Source: Leucobacter sp. 7(1) (GTDB lineage Bacteria > Actinomycetota > Actinomycetes > Actinomycetales > Microbacteriaceae). Taken from it: DNA of 64,000 nt. This document shows, piece by piece, positions 40,944-50,803 of this stretch (position 1 is its first letter; every line of letters starts with the position of its first letter). The stretch lies in the NCBI RefSeq assembly GCF_900163635.1, contig NZ_FUID01000022.1, positions 18,185-82,184 of the forward strand, written 5' to 3'. The notes beneath the pieces are model-generated. The model ran no database searches. It was given only the letters and a program-made list of their open reading frames with translations, and was not told the DNA's origin. A program made the translations under genes and the position numbers.

Positions 40944-42281
40944 CTACGCGACGAGCCGATCGATCGGGATCTCCGTCCCGAGGATCCGCTCGGCAGCGCG
41001 GTGCCCAGATCCGAGCGCGGCGGTGACCGTTGCAGGATCATCCTCCCAGGTGGCCTCGCCCGCGAGGTGCAGCACACCGCCGAGAGGGGTCGCCAGAACC
41101 TCGTGGTCAGCGGGCACAGAACCGACGGTCATATAGGCGTAGGACCCACGCGACCAGGGGTCGTCCTGCCAGTGCGTGACGTGACTCGCGACGGGGGCCG
41201 GGATCGCGTCCCCAAATATCTCGCGGAGCGCCCCCATGACAGAGTCAACAACCTGTCCTTCCGGCCAGTCACGGATCACGCGCGCGCACGGCCCCGCGGC
41301 GAACGTCAGGAGCGTCGGCTCCCCGTGAGCCGCGGTCACGTCGTACCAGGAGTGCCACCAGGACCCCGCCTCGCCCTGGCGGCGGATCGCCGCGACATTC
41401 TCGTCCCAAAACCTCTCGGGGAAGCGCAGGAACACCTTCTCGAAGGCGTTCATCTCGAGGCGATCGAGCGCGCCAGCCACGGGATCGGGCAGTGGCGGAT
41501 CGATCACGAACGCATCGGATTTCAGAACCCCCACCGGAACGGTCACGACCGCGTGATCCGCCGCATATTCATTCCCACTTGTGCGCACGGTGACGCCGCC
41601 GTTCGTCGCCCACGTGACCGCGGACACGGGCGTCTCTCGCCGGATGTCGAGCCCAGCTGCCAACCCAGACGCGAGCCTGTCGTAGCCTTGCGGAAAAACG
41701 ACCTCGTCGCCCTCAACAGCATCATCGTCGAGACCGTGCGCGTCGAGATCATCGATCCACGCACCGTACTGCTCCTCGGTACGGTGACGCAGGTACTCGC
41801 GGACGCGCTCCGCACGATCCGCATGCCACCCCAGCTCGGCGAGCGCCTCCTCCACCGCGTCCGCATAGGAGCAGCCGTGAGCGATACCCGCGATCACGTC
41901 GGCCAGGCGTGCGTCGCACGCGGCGACATCGGCAATGAACGATTCCGCGGCCGCATCACTCAACCGCACGGCATCGGGGCCGTAGTAGGCGACGGGTTTG
42001 CCGCCCGCCTGAAAACTCCCCATCGTAAACTCGACGTCGGGCATCCCGAGCGCCTGGGTCGCAACGTGAACGGGGCTGTCAGTAATGCCGTGAATCCACG
42101 AGGCACCGAGATCGGTGACGCGGCCCGCCACTCGCTCGGAATGGACGCGCCCGCCGACCCGGTCTCGCGCCTCAAACACCACCACCCGCTGCCCGGCGCG
42201 CGCGAGCAGCCGGGCAGCGGTGAGCCCCGCGATGCCCGCGCCCACAACGATCGTGTCGAAGCGTTCTGTGTGCTGCGTCAT
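40944..42281 (-). CDS. FAD-dependent amine oxidase, polyamine-oxidase-like
   Basis: This 445-residue flavoprotein has the N-terminal dinucleotide motif VVGAGIAGLTAARLLARAG and ARDRVGGRVHS. GASWIHG (about residue 60) is characteristic of polyamine and spermine oxidases. A C-terminal LHLAGEATWEDDPATVTAALGSGHRAAERI closes the FAD site. The reaction is oxidation of an amine to an aldehyde with release of H2O2. It lies 59 bases downstream of an APC permease gene on the same strand, and a succinate-semialdehyde dehydrogenase gene is divergent from that permease. The set suggests putrescine or GABA-type amine use; the true substrate is inferred from context. Confidence 0.9.
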   Translation of the reverse strand: MTQHTERFDTIVVGAGIAGLTAARLLARAGQRVVVFEARDRVGGRVHSERVAGRVTDLGASWIHGITDSPVHVATQALGMPDVEFTMGSFQAGGKPVAYYGPDAVRLSDAAAESFIADVAACDARLADVIAGIAHGCSYADAVEEALAELGWHADRAERVREYLRHRTEEQYGAWIDDLDAHGLDDDAVEGDEVVFPQGYDRLASGLAAGLDIRRETPVSAVTWATNGGVTVRTSGNEYAADHAVVTVPVGVLKSDAFVIDPPLPDPVAGALDRLEMNAFEKVFLRFPERFWDENVAAIRRQGEAGSWWHSWYDVTAAHGEPTLLTFAAGPCARVIRDWPEGQVVDSVMGALREIFGDAIPAPVASHVTHWQDDPWSRGSYAYMTVGSVPADHEVLATPLGGVLHLAGEATWEDDPATVTAALGSGHRAAERILGTEIPIDRLVA

Positions 42282-42340
42282 GCGGTGAGTCCTGTTCTCT
42301 ACGGTACGTATTCTGGAAAGGTGCGTGTTCCGCGTCCGGC

Positions 42341-43861
42341 CTATTCGTCGGGGACAAGCACCTCGGTGTCTCGGTTCAGGCTCTCACCGCGAAAAAACGG
42401 GCGCGAGTTGGGCCGGAGCCACCACAGGCCCATGAACACGAAGCCGAGCAGGATCGCCCCCACACCGATCACAAACGCTCCGCCCACGCCGAGCAGCACA
42501 GTCTCGCCGTAGTCGCGGGCCCACATGTCGATCGCGGACTGCACAAAGGCGTAGCCGAGCATGAGGCCGCCAAGCGCCGGGAGAATCCCGCGCATCCAGA
42601 GGTTGCGTGCGCTATCTCGGAGCGTGTCACGGAAATACCAGACGCACGCAAATGAAGTGATTGCGTAGTAGAGCGCAACCGCGAGACCCATCGAGGTGAG
42701 AGAGTCAGCCAGCATGTCCTCCGACAAGATCGACATCCCGACGTAGTAGATGATCGCCGCGACCCCCATCACTGTGGTCGAGAACCAGGGTGTCTTGAAC
42801 TTCGGGTGCAGTTCCGCGAACTTCGCGGGCAGGGCGCGGTACACAGCCATCGACAGTGTGCCGCGGGCGGTCGGGAGGATCGTGGTCTGTGTCGAGGAGG
42901 CTGCGGAGAGCAGCACGCCAAGAATCAGGAACCAGCCCCACGGGCCGAAGAGCGCGCCACCGAGCACGGTGAACACGTCGTCGAGGTTCTCAGCGTTTGT
43001 CAGCCCGAAGCCGGTGTCGCCGAAGCCCGCGAACATCATGACGGCGACTGACACTCCGACATACAGGACGATCAGGATCACGATGCTCGAGAGCGCAGCC
43101 CGTCCCGGCGTGGTGCGCGGGTTCTTCGTTTCCTCGTTCAGGGCCAGGCAGGTGTCCCATCCCCAGTAGATAAACAGGGCGAGGAGGACCGCTTGCATGA
43201 AGCCGGACCACGACGTGAGTTCTGCGGGATTGAACCAGTTCCAGTCGAACGCCACCGAGTCCGGGTTCAGACCGGAACCCGCGTGCACAAGCGCGAGGAC
43301 CCCAAAGAGGACCATCGCGAGGATCTGGATGCCCACGAGGATCTTTTGCAGGCGCTCACCGATTTGGACCCCAACTGTGCTGATCAACGTCATGATCGCC
43401 ATAAACACGACCGAGGTTGCGATCACGATGGCGCGGTTCTCAGCGAACTCGGTGTTGCCGAGCAGCAACCAGAAATACTGTCCGGTAATCTCACCGACGT
43501 TTGCGAGCACCATAATCGACGCGACCGCCACAGCCCATCCGCCGATCCATCCGGTCACCGGCCCGAAGGCTTTGGTCCCCCAGACGAAGGTGGTGCCGCA
43601 GTCGGGGATCTCTCGGTTGAGCTCCTGGTAGGCAAACGCGGCAAAGACCATCGGGATGCAGGCCACGATGAACACGAGGGGTGCTTGCGCCCCGACCGCG
43701 AGGATCACATACCCGAGGGTCGCGGCGAGGGAGTAGAGCGGGGCGGTCGAGGCCAGCCCGATCATCGTGGATCCCACCACGCCCAGGGTGCCTTCGTTGA
43801 GGCCCTTGCCCACGTGGATGTGGCCGGTCTCTGTCGCGTTCGACAGCGTGTGCTTCGCCAT
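42341..43861 (-). CDS. APC superfamily amino acid/amine permease
   Basis: This 506-residue membrane protein has about twelve hydrophobic segments. The family start is LGVVGSTMIGLASTAPLYSLAATLG, where an unwound helix binds the substrate amine/carboxyl. DCGTTFVWGTKAFGPVTGWIGG follows, then the central ALFIYWGWDTCLALNEETKNPRTTPG, and a cytoplasmic tail ends LVPDE. It differs from the permease at 4.4-5.9 kb and belongs to the actinobacterial APC branch commonly found beside amine oxidases and aldehyde dehydrogenases. It probably imports the substrate for the amine oxidase gene 59 bases downstream. Confidence 0.9.
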   Translation of the reverse strand: MAKHTLSNATETGHIHVGKGLNEGTLGVVGSTMIGLASTAPLYSLAATLGYVILAVGAQAPLVFIVACIPMVFAAFAYQELNREIPDCGTTFVWGTKAFGPVTGWIGGWAVAVASIMVLANVGEITGQYFWLLLGNTEFAENRAIVIATSVVFMAIMTLISTVGVQIGERLQKILVGIQILAMVLFGVLALVHAGSGLNPDSVAFDWNWFNPAELTSWSGFMQAVLLALFIYWGWDTCLALNEETKNPRTTPGRAALSSIVILIVLYVGVSVAVMMFAGFGDTGFGLTNAENLDDVFTVLGGALFGPWGWFLILGVLLSAASSTQTTILPTARGTLSMAVYRALPAKFAELHPKFKTPWFSTTVMGVAAIIYYVGMSILSEDMLADSLTSMGLAVALYYAITSFACVWYFRDTLRDSARNLWMRGILPALGGLMLGYAFVQSAIDMWARDYGETVLLGVGGAFVIGVGAILLGFVFMGLWWLRPNSRPFFRGESLNRDTEVLVPDE

Positions 43862-44272
43862 TGTGCAGTGCTCTTCTCGGTTCCGGCGTCCTCGCCGCGT
43901 GCTTCGTTGCGGTGCGCATTCCGTCGCTCAATGCCGATGTCATGCGTACTGACATTGTGCCTCATTTTGCGCCGGATCGGAGACACGCGTCCTGCAGGTT
44001 CATCGACACACCCGCGAGCGCGGGGCGAGCCTCACAGCCTCAGCCCCAGCCCGAATGCTCAGCCAACGTTCACCCACGGTGCGACGCGCCGCTCACCAGA
44101 CCGTCAAGACAACCGATTTCGTCGCGAATCAGTCGCTTTGCCACGAAATCAATGGTCTTGAGCCAGTGAGCATTCGAAAACTCGGAGCGCGCCGAGCTAG
44201 TGTGGGGCGCCGCGGTGTGCGAGACTGGGAAGCGTCACTATTTCGACACAGCCACTAAGGAGTGAGTCATTT
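43862..44272. promoter_or_regulatory. 411-base divergent regulatory region, permease / succinate-semialdehyde dehydrogenase
   Basis: No gene is supported here. It holds two notable dyads: ATGTCA-N7-TGACAT (43937-43955), close to the permease start, and GATTTCGT...ACGAAATC (44115-44122 with 44143-44150, 20-base gap) in a less GC-rich stretch nearer the dehydrogenase. Either could bind a regulator shared by the two operons, but no regulator gene is adjacent. A clear ribosome-binding site (AAGGAG) precedes the dehydrogenase start. Confidence 0.5.
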
Positions 44273-45631
44273 ATGAGCACGTTTGCCGTCATTAACCCGG
44301 CTACGGGCGAGACCCTCGCCACCTACCCCGACGCAACCTCGGAGGAGATCGAGGCGTCACTGGCCGCTGCACAGCAGGCCTACACGGATTGGGCACGCAA
44401 GACCACGGTCGCCGAGCGCGCGGCACTGGCACAGCGCGCGGCGGAACTGTTCGACGAGCGCAAGGATGAGCTCGGCGCGATCATCAACCGCGAGATGGGC
44501 AAGCCCCTCGACCAGTCGATCGGCGAGGCAGAGTTCTCCGGCGCGATCACGGCCGCGTTCGCAAAGAACGCTGAGAACTGGCTCGCTGACGAGCAGCTCG
44601 AGGTCGAGGACGGCCTGAAGAGCTTCTTCCGCTACCAGGGCACGGGCGTCATTCTGGGCATCATGCCCTGGAACTACCCGTACTACCAGGTTGCACGTTT
44701 TGCCGTACCGAACCTGATCCTCGGCAACACGATCATCCTCAAGCACGCCGCACAGTGCCCCGAGTCGGCACTCGCGCTCGAGCAGCTGTTCCTCGACGCG
44801 GGCTTCCCCAAGGGTGCTTACGTCAACGTTTTCGCGACGCACGACCAGATCTCGGACATCATCGCCGACGACCGCATTCAGGGCGTCTCGCTGACCGGCT
44901 CGGAGCGCGCTGGCGCAATCGTTGCTGAGCAGGCCGGCCGCGCACTCAAGAAGTGTGTGCTGGAGCTGGGCGGCTCTGACGTCTTCCTGGTACTCGACAC
45001 CGATGACCTCGACCACGCTGTTGAGCACGCAGTTGGCGGCCGCATGGAGAACACGGGCCAGGCCTGCAACGGCTCCAAGCGCATCGTTGTCATGGACAAG
45101 TACTTCGACGAGTTCACCGAGAAGTTCAAGGCCGCAATTGCGGGCCAGTCCTACGAGTCGGGCGACTTCGGCCCGATGTCTTCGGAGGCCGCTACCAAGA
45201 CCCTCTCCGCACAGGTGCAGGGTGCCGTTGCGCAGGGCGCTGAGATCCTCGTGGGCGACAACAGCCCCGAGGGCAACCTCTACACCCCCTCGGTGCTGAC
45301 GAACATCACCCCGGCGATGGACGTCTACAGCCAGGAGCTCTTCGGCCCCGTCGCACAGCTCTACAAGGTCTCCAGCGATGAAGAGGCGATCACCCTCGCC
45401 AACTCCTCGCCCTACGGCCTGGGCTCCGTCGTGATCTGCGACGATCTGGACCGCGCTGAGCGTGTCGGCAACCAGCTCGACGTGGGCATGGTCTTCATCG
45501 GCGGCGCTGGCCTCGAGGGCGCAGACGTGCCCTTCGGTGGCGTTAAGAAGTCGGGCTACGGCCGTGAGCTCGGCAAGGTCGGCATGCTGGAGTTCGCGAA
45601 CAAGAAGCTGTTCCGCTTCGCCGCGAAGTAA
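44273..45631 (+). CDS. gabD: succinate-semialdehyde dehydrogenase (aldehyde dehydrogenase family)
   Basis: This 452-residue enzyme oxidises an aldehyde with NAD(P)+. The family motifs are present: IMPWNYPYYQ with N134, SLTGSERAG, E231 in VLELGGSD and the catalytic C265 in NTGQACNGSKR. The length and the GQACNGSKR form fit the short GabD/SSADH group (YneI/Sad-like), so succinate semialdehyde is the likely substrate. It is divergent from the amine permease/oxidase operon and would finish a putrescine-GABA route to succinate. No GABA aminotransferase gene is in this cluster. The codons are strongly optimised (GGC, CTC, AAG), suggesting high expression. Confidence 0.9.
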   Translation: MSTFAVINPATGETLATYPDATSEEIEASLAAAQQAYTDWARKTTVAERAALAQRAAELFDERKDELGAIINREMGKPLDQSIGEAEFSGAITAAFAKNAENWLADEQLEVEDGLKSFFRYQGTGVILGIMPWNYPYYQVARFAVPNLILGNTIILKHAAQCPESALALEQLFLDAGFPKGAYVNVFATHDQISDIIADDRIQGVSLTGSERAGAIVAEQAGRALKKCVLELGGSDVFLVLDTDDLDHAVEHAVGGRMENTGQACNGSKRIVVMDKYFDEFTEKFKAAIAGQSYESGDFGPMSSEAATKTLSAQVQGAVAQGAEILVGDNSPEGNLYTPSVLTNITPAMDVYSQELFGPVAQLYKVSSDEEAITLANSSPYGLGSVVICDDLDRAERVGNQLDVGMVFIGGAGLEGADVPFGGVKKSGYGRELGKVGMLEFANKKLFRFAAK

Positions 45632-45647
45632 CACGTTCTCGCAGCCT

Positions 45648-45683
45648 TGAGCGCCCGGGGCCCGTTGGGGTCCCGGGCGCTCA
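45648..45683. terminator. terminator hairpin after gabD
   Basis: Arms 45648-45663 and 45668-45683 pair over 16 bases with one G-T pair and a four-base loop. The hairpin lies between convergent gabD and the CoA-transferase gene and probably ends both. Confidence 0.88.
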
Positions 45684-45687
45684 GCGT

Positions 45688-47094
45688 TTAGGCGGCTGCG
45701 CCCCAAAACGGGCGGTCGGCCCCCAGTGCTCGCGCAGGGAGCGCGCTCGCGAAACGTACCCCGTCCACCTCGAGGGGTGCTCGGAGCCTGCGGGCCGGGC
45801 CCCAGCCAGTGTGTTCCACCCCCGAATCGAGGTCGGCGTCGGTCGTGTCCCGTGCGTGTTCGTGGTTCGGGCTCGGTTCCTGCTCCGTGAGAAGACGGGC
45901 GGTACGTGCGAGCGATAGCGCGGCCCGGCACCCAGCGCCCGTACGGCGTTGCTCAGTGAGTCCGCGGATCGCCGCGGCAGCCATGAGGTATCCCGTCGCG
46001 TGATCCAGCGCCTGCACAGGCAGCGGGAGCGGGGCGTCGGCCCCGCGAACACGCATTCCCGCCTCTGCGATGCCCGCGCTCATCTGCACGAGACTGTCAA
46101 AGCCGCGGCGTCCCGCCCAGGGACCCGAGTGGCCGTAGGCGTCCAGCTGCACTTCGATGAGGCCCGGTCGCGTGGTCTCCCTGACGTCGGAGCCCAAGTC
46201 GAGGCGCTCGAGCGCACCTGGTCGGTAGCCGTGCACCAGAATGTCGGCCTCCGCGAGCAGCGCGAGGAGGCGCGCGCGGTGTGTCGGATCACGGAGGTCC
46301 AATCGCGCGGACCGCTTCCCGAGCATGACATCGGGGGTGACCCCGGGTTCGTCCCAGTCAACCGGGTCGATGCGCAGCACCTCGGCACCGAGCTGTGCCA
46401 AAAATCGCGTGGCGACAGGGCCCGCGAGTACTCGGGTGAGATCGAGCACACGGACACCGTGGAGCGGCCGCAGCGCCGCGACCGCGCCGGGGAGACTGGG
46501 TGCCGGATCGCGAGTTCCCGAGGTGCGGGTCCAGCGCACCAGCGGCTCCGTCGCGACGCTCAGCCCGGCCGCGCTACTCTCCCACTCAGCGGTGCTCCGC
46601 ATCTTCGCCGCGCAGCCACCCGCGGCGACCACGCACGACTCCAGCTCCGCGGCGTCCCAACGCGCCACAGCGGTGCGGACGCGGGCCCGATCCGCCGGCA
46701 CCCCCAATACCCGCAGCGCCGCATCCCGGTGCGCGGGCACGTTTGTGTGCAAGCGGATCCAGCCGTCCGCGGCCGGGTAATCCCCGGCGACCGCATCCCA
46801 CGCGGGCGGCACGCGCCACCCAAGCGGACGGAGTGAAGACGCGAACCAGAACCCCGCGCGGCCCCGATCCACGCTCACCCGCGGCGTGGCGTATGGCTGG
46901 GCAGTCGCGAGCAACCAATCGCTCACCGCCACGCCGGCGGCACCGATCGCGGCTGTGGCGAGCTCGGTGACGGGAAACACGGCGGGCAACGCACCGGTTC
47001 CGGCCACCCCGACGCGCCCGCGCCAGGCGGTGCCCAGCACCTGGGTAAAGATTCGCTCAGCGGCGGACTCGCCCGGTCCTACAGTGTCGGCCAC
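45688..47094 (-). CDS. CaiB/BaiF-like CoA-transferase (class III)
   Basis: This 468-residue protein has a C-terminal half with the class III CoA-transferase motifs: RVLDLTRVLAGPVATRFLAQ, LGAEVLRID, LGKRSARLDL, ILVHGYRPGALERL, and GRRGFDSLVQMSAGIA, where the Asp is the expected catalytic residue. The first 190 residues are an additional region seen in the longer actinobacterial members. The start is a GTG at 47094; the open frame further upstream lacks similarity. It is the third gene of a TetR-SDR-CaiB unit and would exchange CoA between organic acids, probably the acid produced by the neighbouring pathway. The substrate is unknown. Confidence 0.85.
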   Translation of the reverse strand: MADTVGPGESAAERIFTQVLGTAWRGRVGVAGTGALPAVFPVTELATAAIGAAGVAVSDWLLATAQPYATPRVSVDRGRAGFWFASSLRPLGWRVPPAWDAVAGDYPAADGWIRLHTNVPAHRDAALRVLGVPADRARVRTAVARWDAAELESCVVAAGGCAAKMRSTAEWESSAAGLSVATEPLVRWTRTSGTRDPAPSLPGAVAALRPLHGVRVLDLTRVLAGPVATRFLAQLGAEVLRIDPVDWDEPGVTPDVMLGKRSARLDLRDPTHRARLLALLAEADILVHGYRPGALERLDLGSDVRETTRPGLIEVQLDAYGHSGPWAGRRGFDSLVQMSAGIAEAGMRVRGADAPLPLPVQALDHATGYLMAAAAIRGLTEQRRTGAGCRAALSLARTARLLTEQEPSPNHEHARDTTDADLDSGVEHTGWGPARRLRAPLEVDGVRFASALPARALGADRPFWGAAA

Positions 47095-47206
47095 GTTCGC
47101 TCCTCGCCGAGGACGATGCCCTCCACACCGCAATCTACACCGCATTCGAGTGCGCGGGCCCGGATCTTTCGGGATCCGGGCCCACAGCGCTGTAGGCGCC
47201 CTGAGC

Positions 47207-48019
<813 letters not shown>

Positions 48020-48586
48020 TCAGGTCCGATCGAGAGGTTCGTCCGCGGCGCGCAATGCAACACGAATCGCTTCCTCAGGCTCGGCACCCGACGAAATAAC
48101 CGCGGTGAGCGCGGTGATGATGGCGACAACAACCCGGCCGGTCGCGACCCAGGCGGCCGGGTCTGCAGCCTCGCGACCGGACAGCCGTGCAACGTCCGCG
48201 TGGATGCGGGTCGCGGTGTCGAAGCTCACGGCCTGCCACACGCGGCGCAGAGCCGGATCGCCGAAGACCACAGGCATCAGCGCTGATGCGCGGAGCCGAA
48301 AATCAGTGCGGAGCGCGATGGAAAACGCGGCCGCGACCCCGGCCGCGACCCCGCCCTCATCGGGGCGAGCAGCGAGCGCCTCCGCGAGCACCCGGTTTCC
48401 TTCATCAAGGAAGGGGTGCAGGCTCTCCTCCTTTGTCGCGAACATGCGGTAAAAGGTGCGCTCGGAGACACCAGCGGCCTGCGCGAGCTCGCGCACGGTG
48501 ACCGCCGCCGTCCCCCGCTCGGCGAGGGTGCGTGCGCAGCTCAGCGAGACAGAGAGCGGTGTAGGGCGTCGCGGGTTCGCGGTCAT
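48020..48586 (-). CDS. TetR family regulator
   Basis: This 188-residue protein has an N-terminal TetR DNA-binding domain: SCARTLAERGTAAVTVRELAQAAGVSERTFYRMFATKEE, where VSERTFYRMF is the recognition helix. A ligand-binding helical domain follows from about residue 60. I start at the ATG at 48586 with GAGGGAAG upstream. It heads the TetR-SDR-CaiB unit. A perfect 15-bp palindrome lies 20 bases before its start, consistent with autorepression. The ligand is unknown, possibly a pathway acid or CoA ester. Confidence 0.9.
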   Translation of the reverse strand: MTANPRRPTPLSVSLSCARTLAERGTAAVTVRELAQAAGVSERTFYRMFATKEESLHPFLDEGNRVLAEALAARPDEGGVAAGVAAAFSIALRTDFRLRASALMPVVFGDPALRRVWQAVSFDTATRIHADVARLSGREAADPAAWVATGRVVVAIITALTAVISSGAEPEEAIRVALRAADEPLDRT

Positions 48587-48606
48587 ACCCCCAGCTTCCC
48601 TCACTT

Positions 48607-48621
48607 TGGCAGAAACTGCCA
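48607..48621. promoter_or_regulatory. candidate TetR operator
   Basis: TGGCAG-AAA-CTGCCA is a perfect inverted repeat 20 bases upstream of the TetR start, the usual place for an autoregulatory operator. Confidence 0.65.
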
Positions 48622-48709
48622 GTACGGAATCGACGCTGGGAGCGAACCCCTCCGTTTCCGAAGGAGATTCCGCGGCCGCGGGAAGGCACGCGGCCGCCAA
48701 AACGTGTTT

Positions 48710-48737
48710 GGCCGGGGCCCCACACGGGGTCCCGGCC
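48710..48737 (-). terminator. terminator after the flavin monooxygenase gene
   Basis: Arms 48710-48721 and 48726-48737 form a 12-bp stem with one G-T pair and a four-base loop, 20 bases beyond the monooxygenase stop. It separates this gene from the TetR unit. Confidence 0.85.
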
Positions 48738-48756
48738 ACACACTGTGCGCCACGCG

Positions 48757-50661
48757 CTACGGCGTGAGGAAGATCGGTTCGAAGAACCGAGCCACTGCCT
48801 CCGGATCGGTGAGCGGCAGCACCGCGGACACGTAGTGGTCCGGGCGCACGATCACCACGGCACCGTCGCGGCTGATCCCGCGCTCCTCGAAGATGTCCTC
48901 GCCCGGCTTCGCTGCGTAGATCTTTTCGTAATCCACGAGCTGGAAGGGGCCGGTCAACGGGAGGAACAGCTTCGACGCCTGCATGATGTCGACGCCGTGG
49001 TGCTCCTGCTGGTAGACGGCCTTCACGTCGAAGATCGCGTCGAGATCGCCGCCGAGCGGCGTGAAGCGCTGCAGCGGGGAGTCGGTGTTCGACAGCAGCC
49101 ACTCGGCCCACGCGTTCAGCTGCTCACCCGAGGCGTCCGCAAAGGCGTAGACGCGGAACCGGCCGTCCGCGCGGTGGTGGTGCCCCAGGTGCACGTCGAC
49201 CGCGTCAGACACGCGCGTCGTCATGACCGACTTGAAGCGCTTGCCGAGCGGGAATCCGGGTGCCAGCGCCTGGTGCTCCGCGGAACCCGTCAGCATCGAC
49301 TCCGTGTACTCGGTCATGAAACCGGCCGGGAACTCGGCGGTCTGCACGTAGAACTCCTCGAGCTGCCCCGGGGAATCGAATTCCTCGGGCTTTTTCGCCA
49401 TGAGCGTTGACCACTCCTTATCGAAGTCGATCAGGTTCTTCGCGGTGACGCGGCGCTCATCAGAGTAGGTCTGCAGCAACGACTCCGGGCTGCGCCCCTC
49501 GATCACGTAGCCAAGCTTCCAGCCCAGGTTCCAGCCGTCCTGCATGGACACGTTCATGCCCTGTCCGGCCTTGGCGCTGTGCGTGTGACAGGCGTCACCC
49601 ATCAGGAAGACGCGCTGCTTGCCGTCGGGAGAGGTCTCAGCGTCGTCGAAGCGATCAGTGAGGCGGTGCGCGACCTCGTAGACGCTGTGCCACGCGACAT
49701 TGCGCACATCGAGCGTGTACGGGTGCATGATCGCATTGGCCTGCGCAATGACATCTTCGAGCGGGGTATCGCGCACCTTGCCACCGTCCTGCTCGTCAAC
49801 CTCACCGAGATCGACGTAAATGCGGGCGAGATGGTTGCCCTCGCGCGGGATATGCAGGATGCTGCCGGCCTCGGAGTGGATGATGCACTTCTTGCGGATG
49901 TCGGGGAAATCGGTGACCGAGAGCACGTCCATCACGCCCCAGGCATGGAAAGCCTGGTCACCACTCAGGGATCCACCGATTGCGCGGCGCACCTTGGACC
50001 GCGCACCGTCAGCACCGATCACGTATTTTGTGTGAACCACGACGGTCTCGCCCTGCTCGGCGTTCGCCTCGGCCGCAGCGTTGATGCCCGCACCCGTCTG
50101 GCCCGACACCTTGCGGAGCGTCACGGCGACGGGGTATTCACCCTCGCCAACCTCAAGGCTCACGAACTCGTAGCCGTAGTCGATGTCGCCGCGGGCAGGT
50201 GCCCGGCGCGCATACTCGGCGAAGTAGTCGATCACGCGAGCCTGATTCACGATCAGGTGCGGGAACTCGGAGATACCCTGCGGATCGTCCGGCGTGACCG
50301 AACTGCGGACGATGTTCTTCGGGTTCGCGGGATCCGGCGTCCAGAAGCTCGTCTCCGTGATCTGGTAGGCCTCCTGGATGATCTGCTGGGCAAAGCCGAA
50401 GGCCTGGAACGTCTCGACACTGCGGGCCTGAATGCCGTCTGCTTGCCCGAGCACGAGGCGCGAGTCCCGGCGCTCAACCACGCGGGTGACAACGTTCGGG
50501 AATTGGGCGAGCTGCGCCGCGGCGACGATGCCAGCGGGGCCCGAACCGACGATCAGGACATCAATCTCGCTGGGCAGGTCGTCCGGGCGGTCGATCCCGA
50601 CTCCCGCAGCCAACTGGACCCGCGGGTCCGTGGAGACATATCCGTGGTGGTGGAACTGCAC
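48757..50661 (-). CDS. FAD-dependent aromatic hydroxylase (phenol 2-monooxygenase-like)
   Basis: This 634-residue flavoprotein resembles phenol hydroxylase and 3-hydroxybenzoate 4-monooxygenase. It has the FAD motif LIVGSGPAGIVAAAQLA (about 36-52), GADGARSKVRR (DG motif, about 235) and FLMGDACHTHSAKAGQGMN (GD motif, about 350). A C-terminal thioredoxin-like domain (from about 450) is typical of this subgroup. It should hydroxylate a phenolic ring with NAD(P)H and O2. The start is a GTG with GAGGAGA upstream. It is divergent from an IclR gene, with a dyad between them, which makes it a regulated catabolic enzyme. The ring substrate is unknown; 3-hydroxybenzoate or a similar phenol is plausible. 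Confidence 0.9.
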   Translation of the reverse strand: MQFHHHGYVSTDPRVQLAAGVGIDRPDDLPSEIDVLIVGSGPAGIVAAAQLAQFPNVVTRVVERRDSRLVLGQADGIQARSVETFQAFGFAQQIIQEAYQITETSFWTPDPANPKNIVRSSVTPDDPQGISEFPHLIVNQARVIDYFAEYARRAPARGDIDYGYEFVSLEVGEGEYPVAVTLRKVSGQTGAGINAAAEANAEQGETVVVHTKYVIGADGARSKVRRAIGGSLSGDQAFHAWGVMDVLSVTDFPDIRKKCIIHSEAGSILHIPREGNHLARIYVDLGEVDEQDGGKVRDTPLEDVIAQANAIMHPYTLDVRNVAWHSVYEVAHRLTDRFDDAETSPDGKQRVFLMGDACHTHSAKAGQGMNVSMQDGWNLGWKLGYVIEGRSPESLLQTYSDERRVTAKNLIDFDKEWSTLMAKKPEEFDSPGQLEEFYVQTAEFPAGFMTEYTESMLTGSAEHQALAPGFPLGKRFKSVMTTRVSDAVDVHLGHHHRADGRFRVYAFADASGEQLNAWAEWLLSNTDSPLQRFTPLGGDLDAIFDVKAVYQQEHHGVDIMQASKLFLPLTGPFQLVDYEKIYAAKPGEDIFEERGISRDGAVVIVRPDHYVSAVLPLTDPEAVARFFEPIFLTP

Positions 50662-50696
50662 TGTTTCTCCTCACTTGCCTAGCGTTCCCGCCAGGC

Positions 50697-50717
50697 CGTG
50701 TTCTATAATTGAACACG
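50697..50717. promoter_or_regulatory. candidate IclR operator overlapping TATAAT
   Basis: CGTGTTC-TATAATT-GAACACG is a perfect 7-bp inverted repeat with a seven-base spacer that contains TATAAT. It lies 36 bases ahead of the monooxygenase start in the 142-base divergent gap, a good place for IclR control. Confidence 0.7.
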
Positions 50718-50803
50718 AAGTTTGAATATCGCACACTCAGAATAGGGCTAGACGCGCGTTCGCACAACACCAGCGGCACCAGTTTCAGCCAGAATAGAGA
50801 GAT

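Noticed and set aside
44357..45931. 524-codon minus-strand frame opposite gabD
   Set aside because: gabD has complete catalytic motifs and optimised codons. The antisense frame is a by-product of that codon use.
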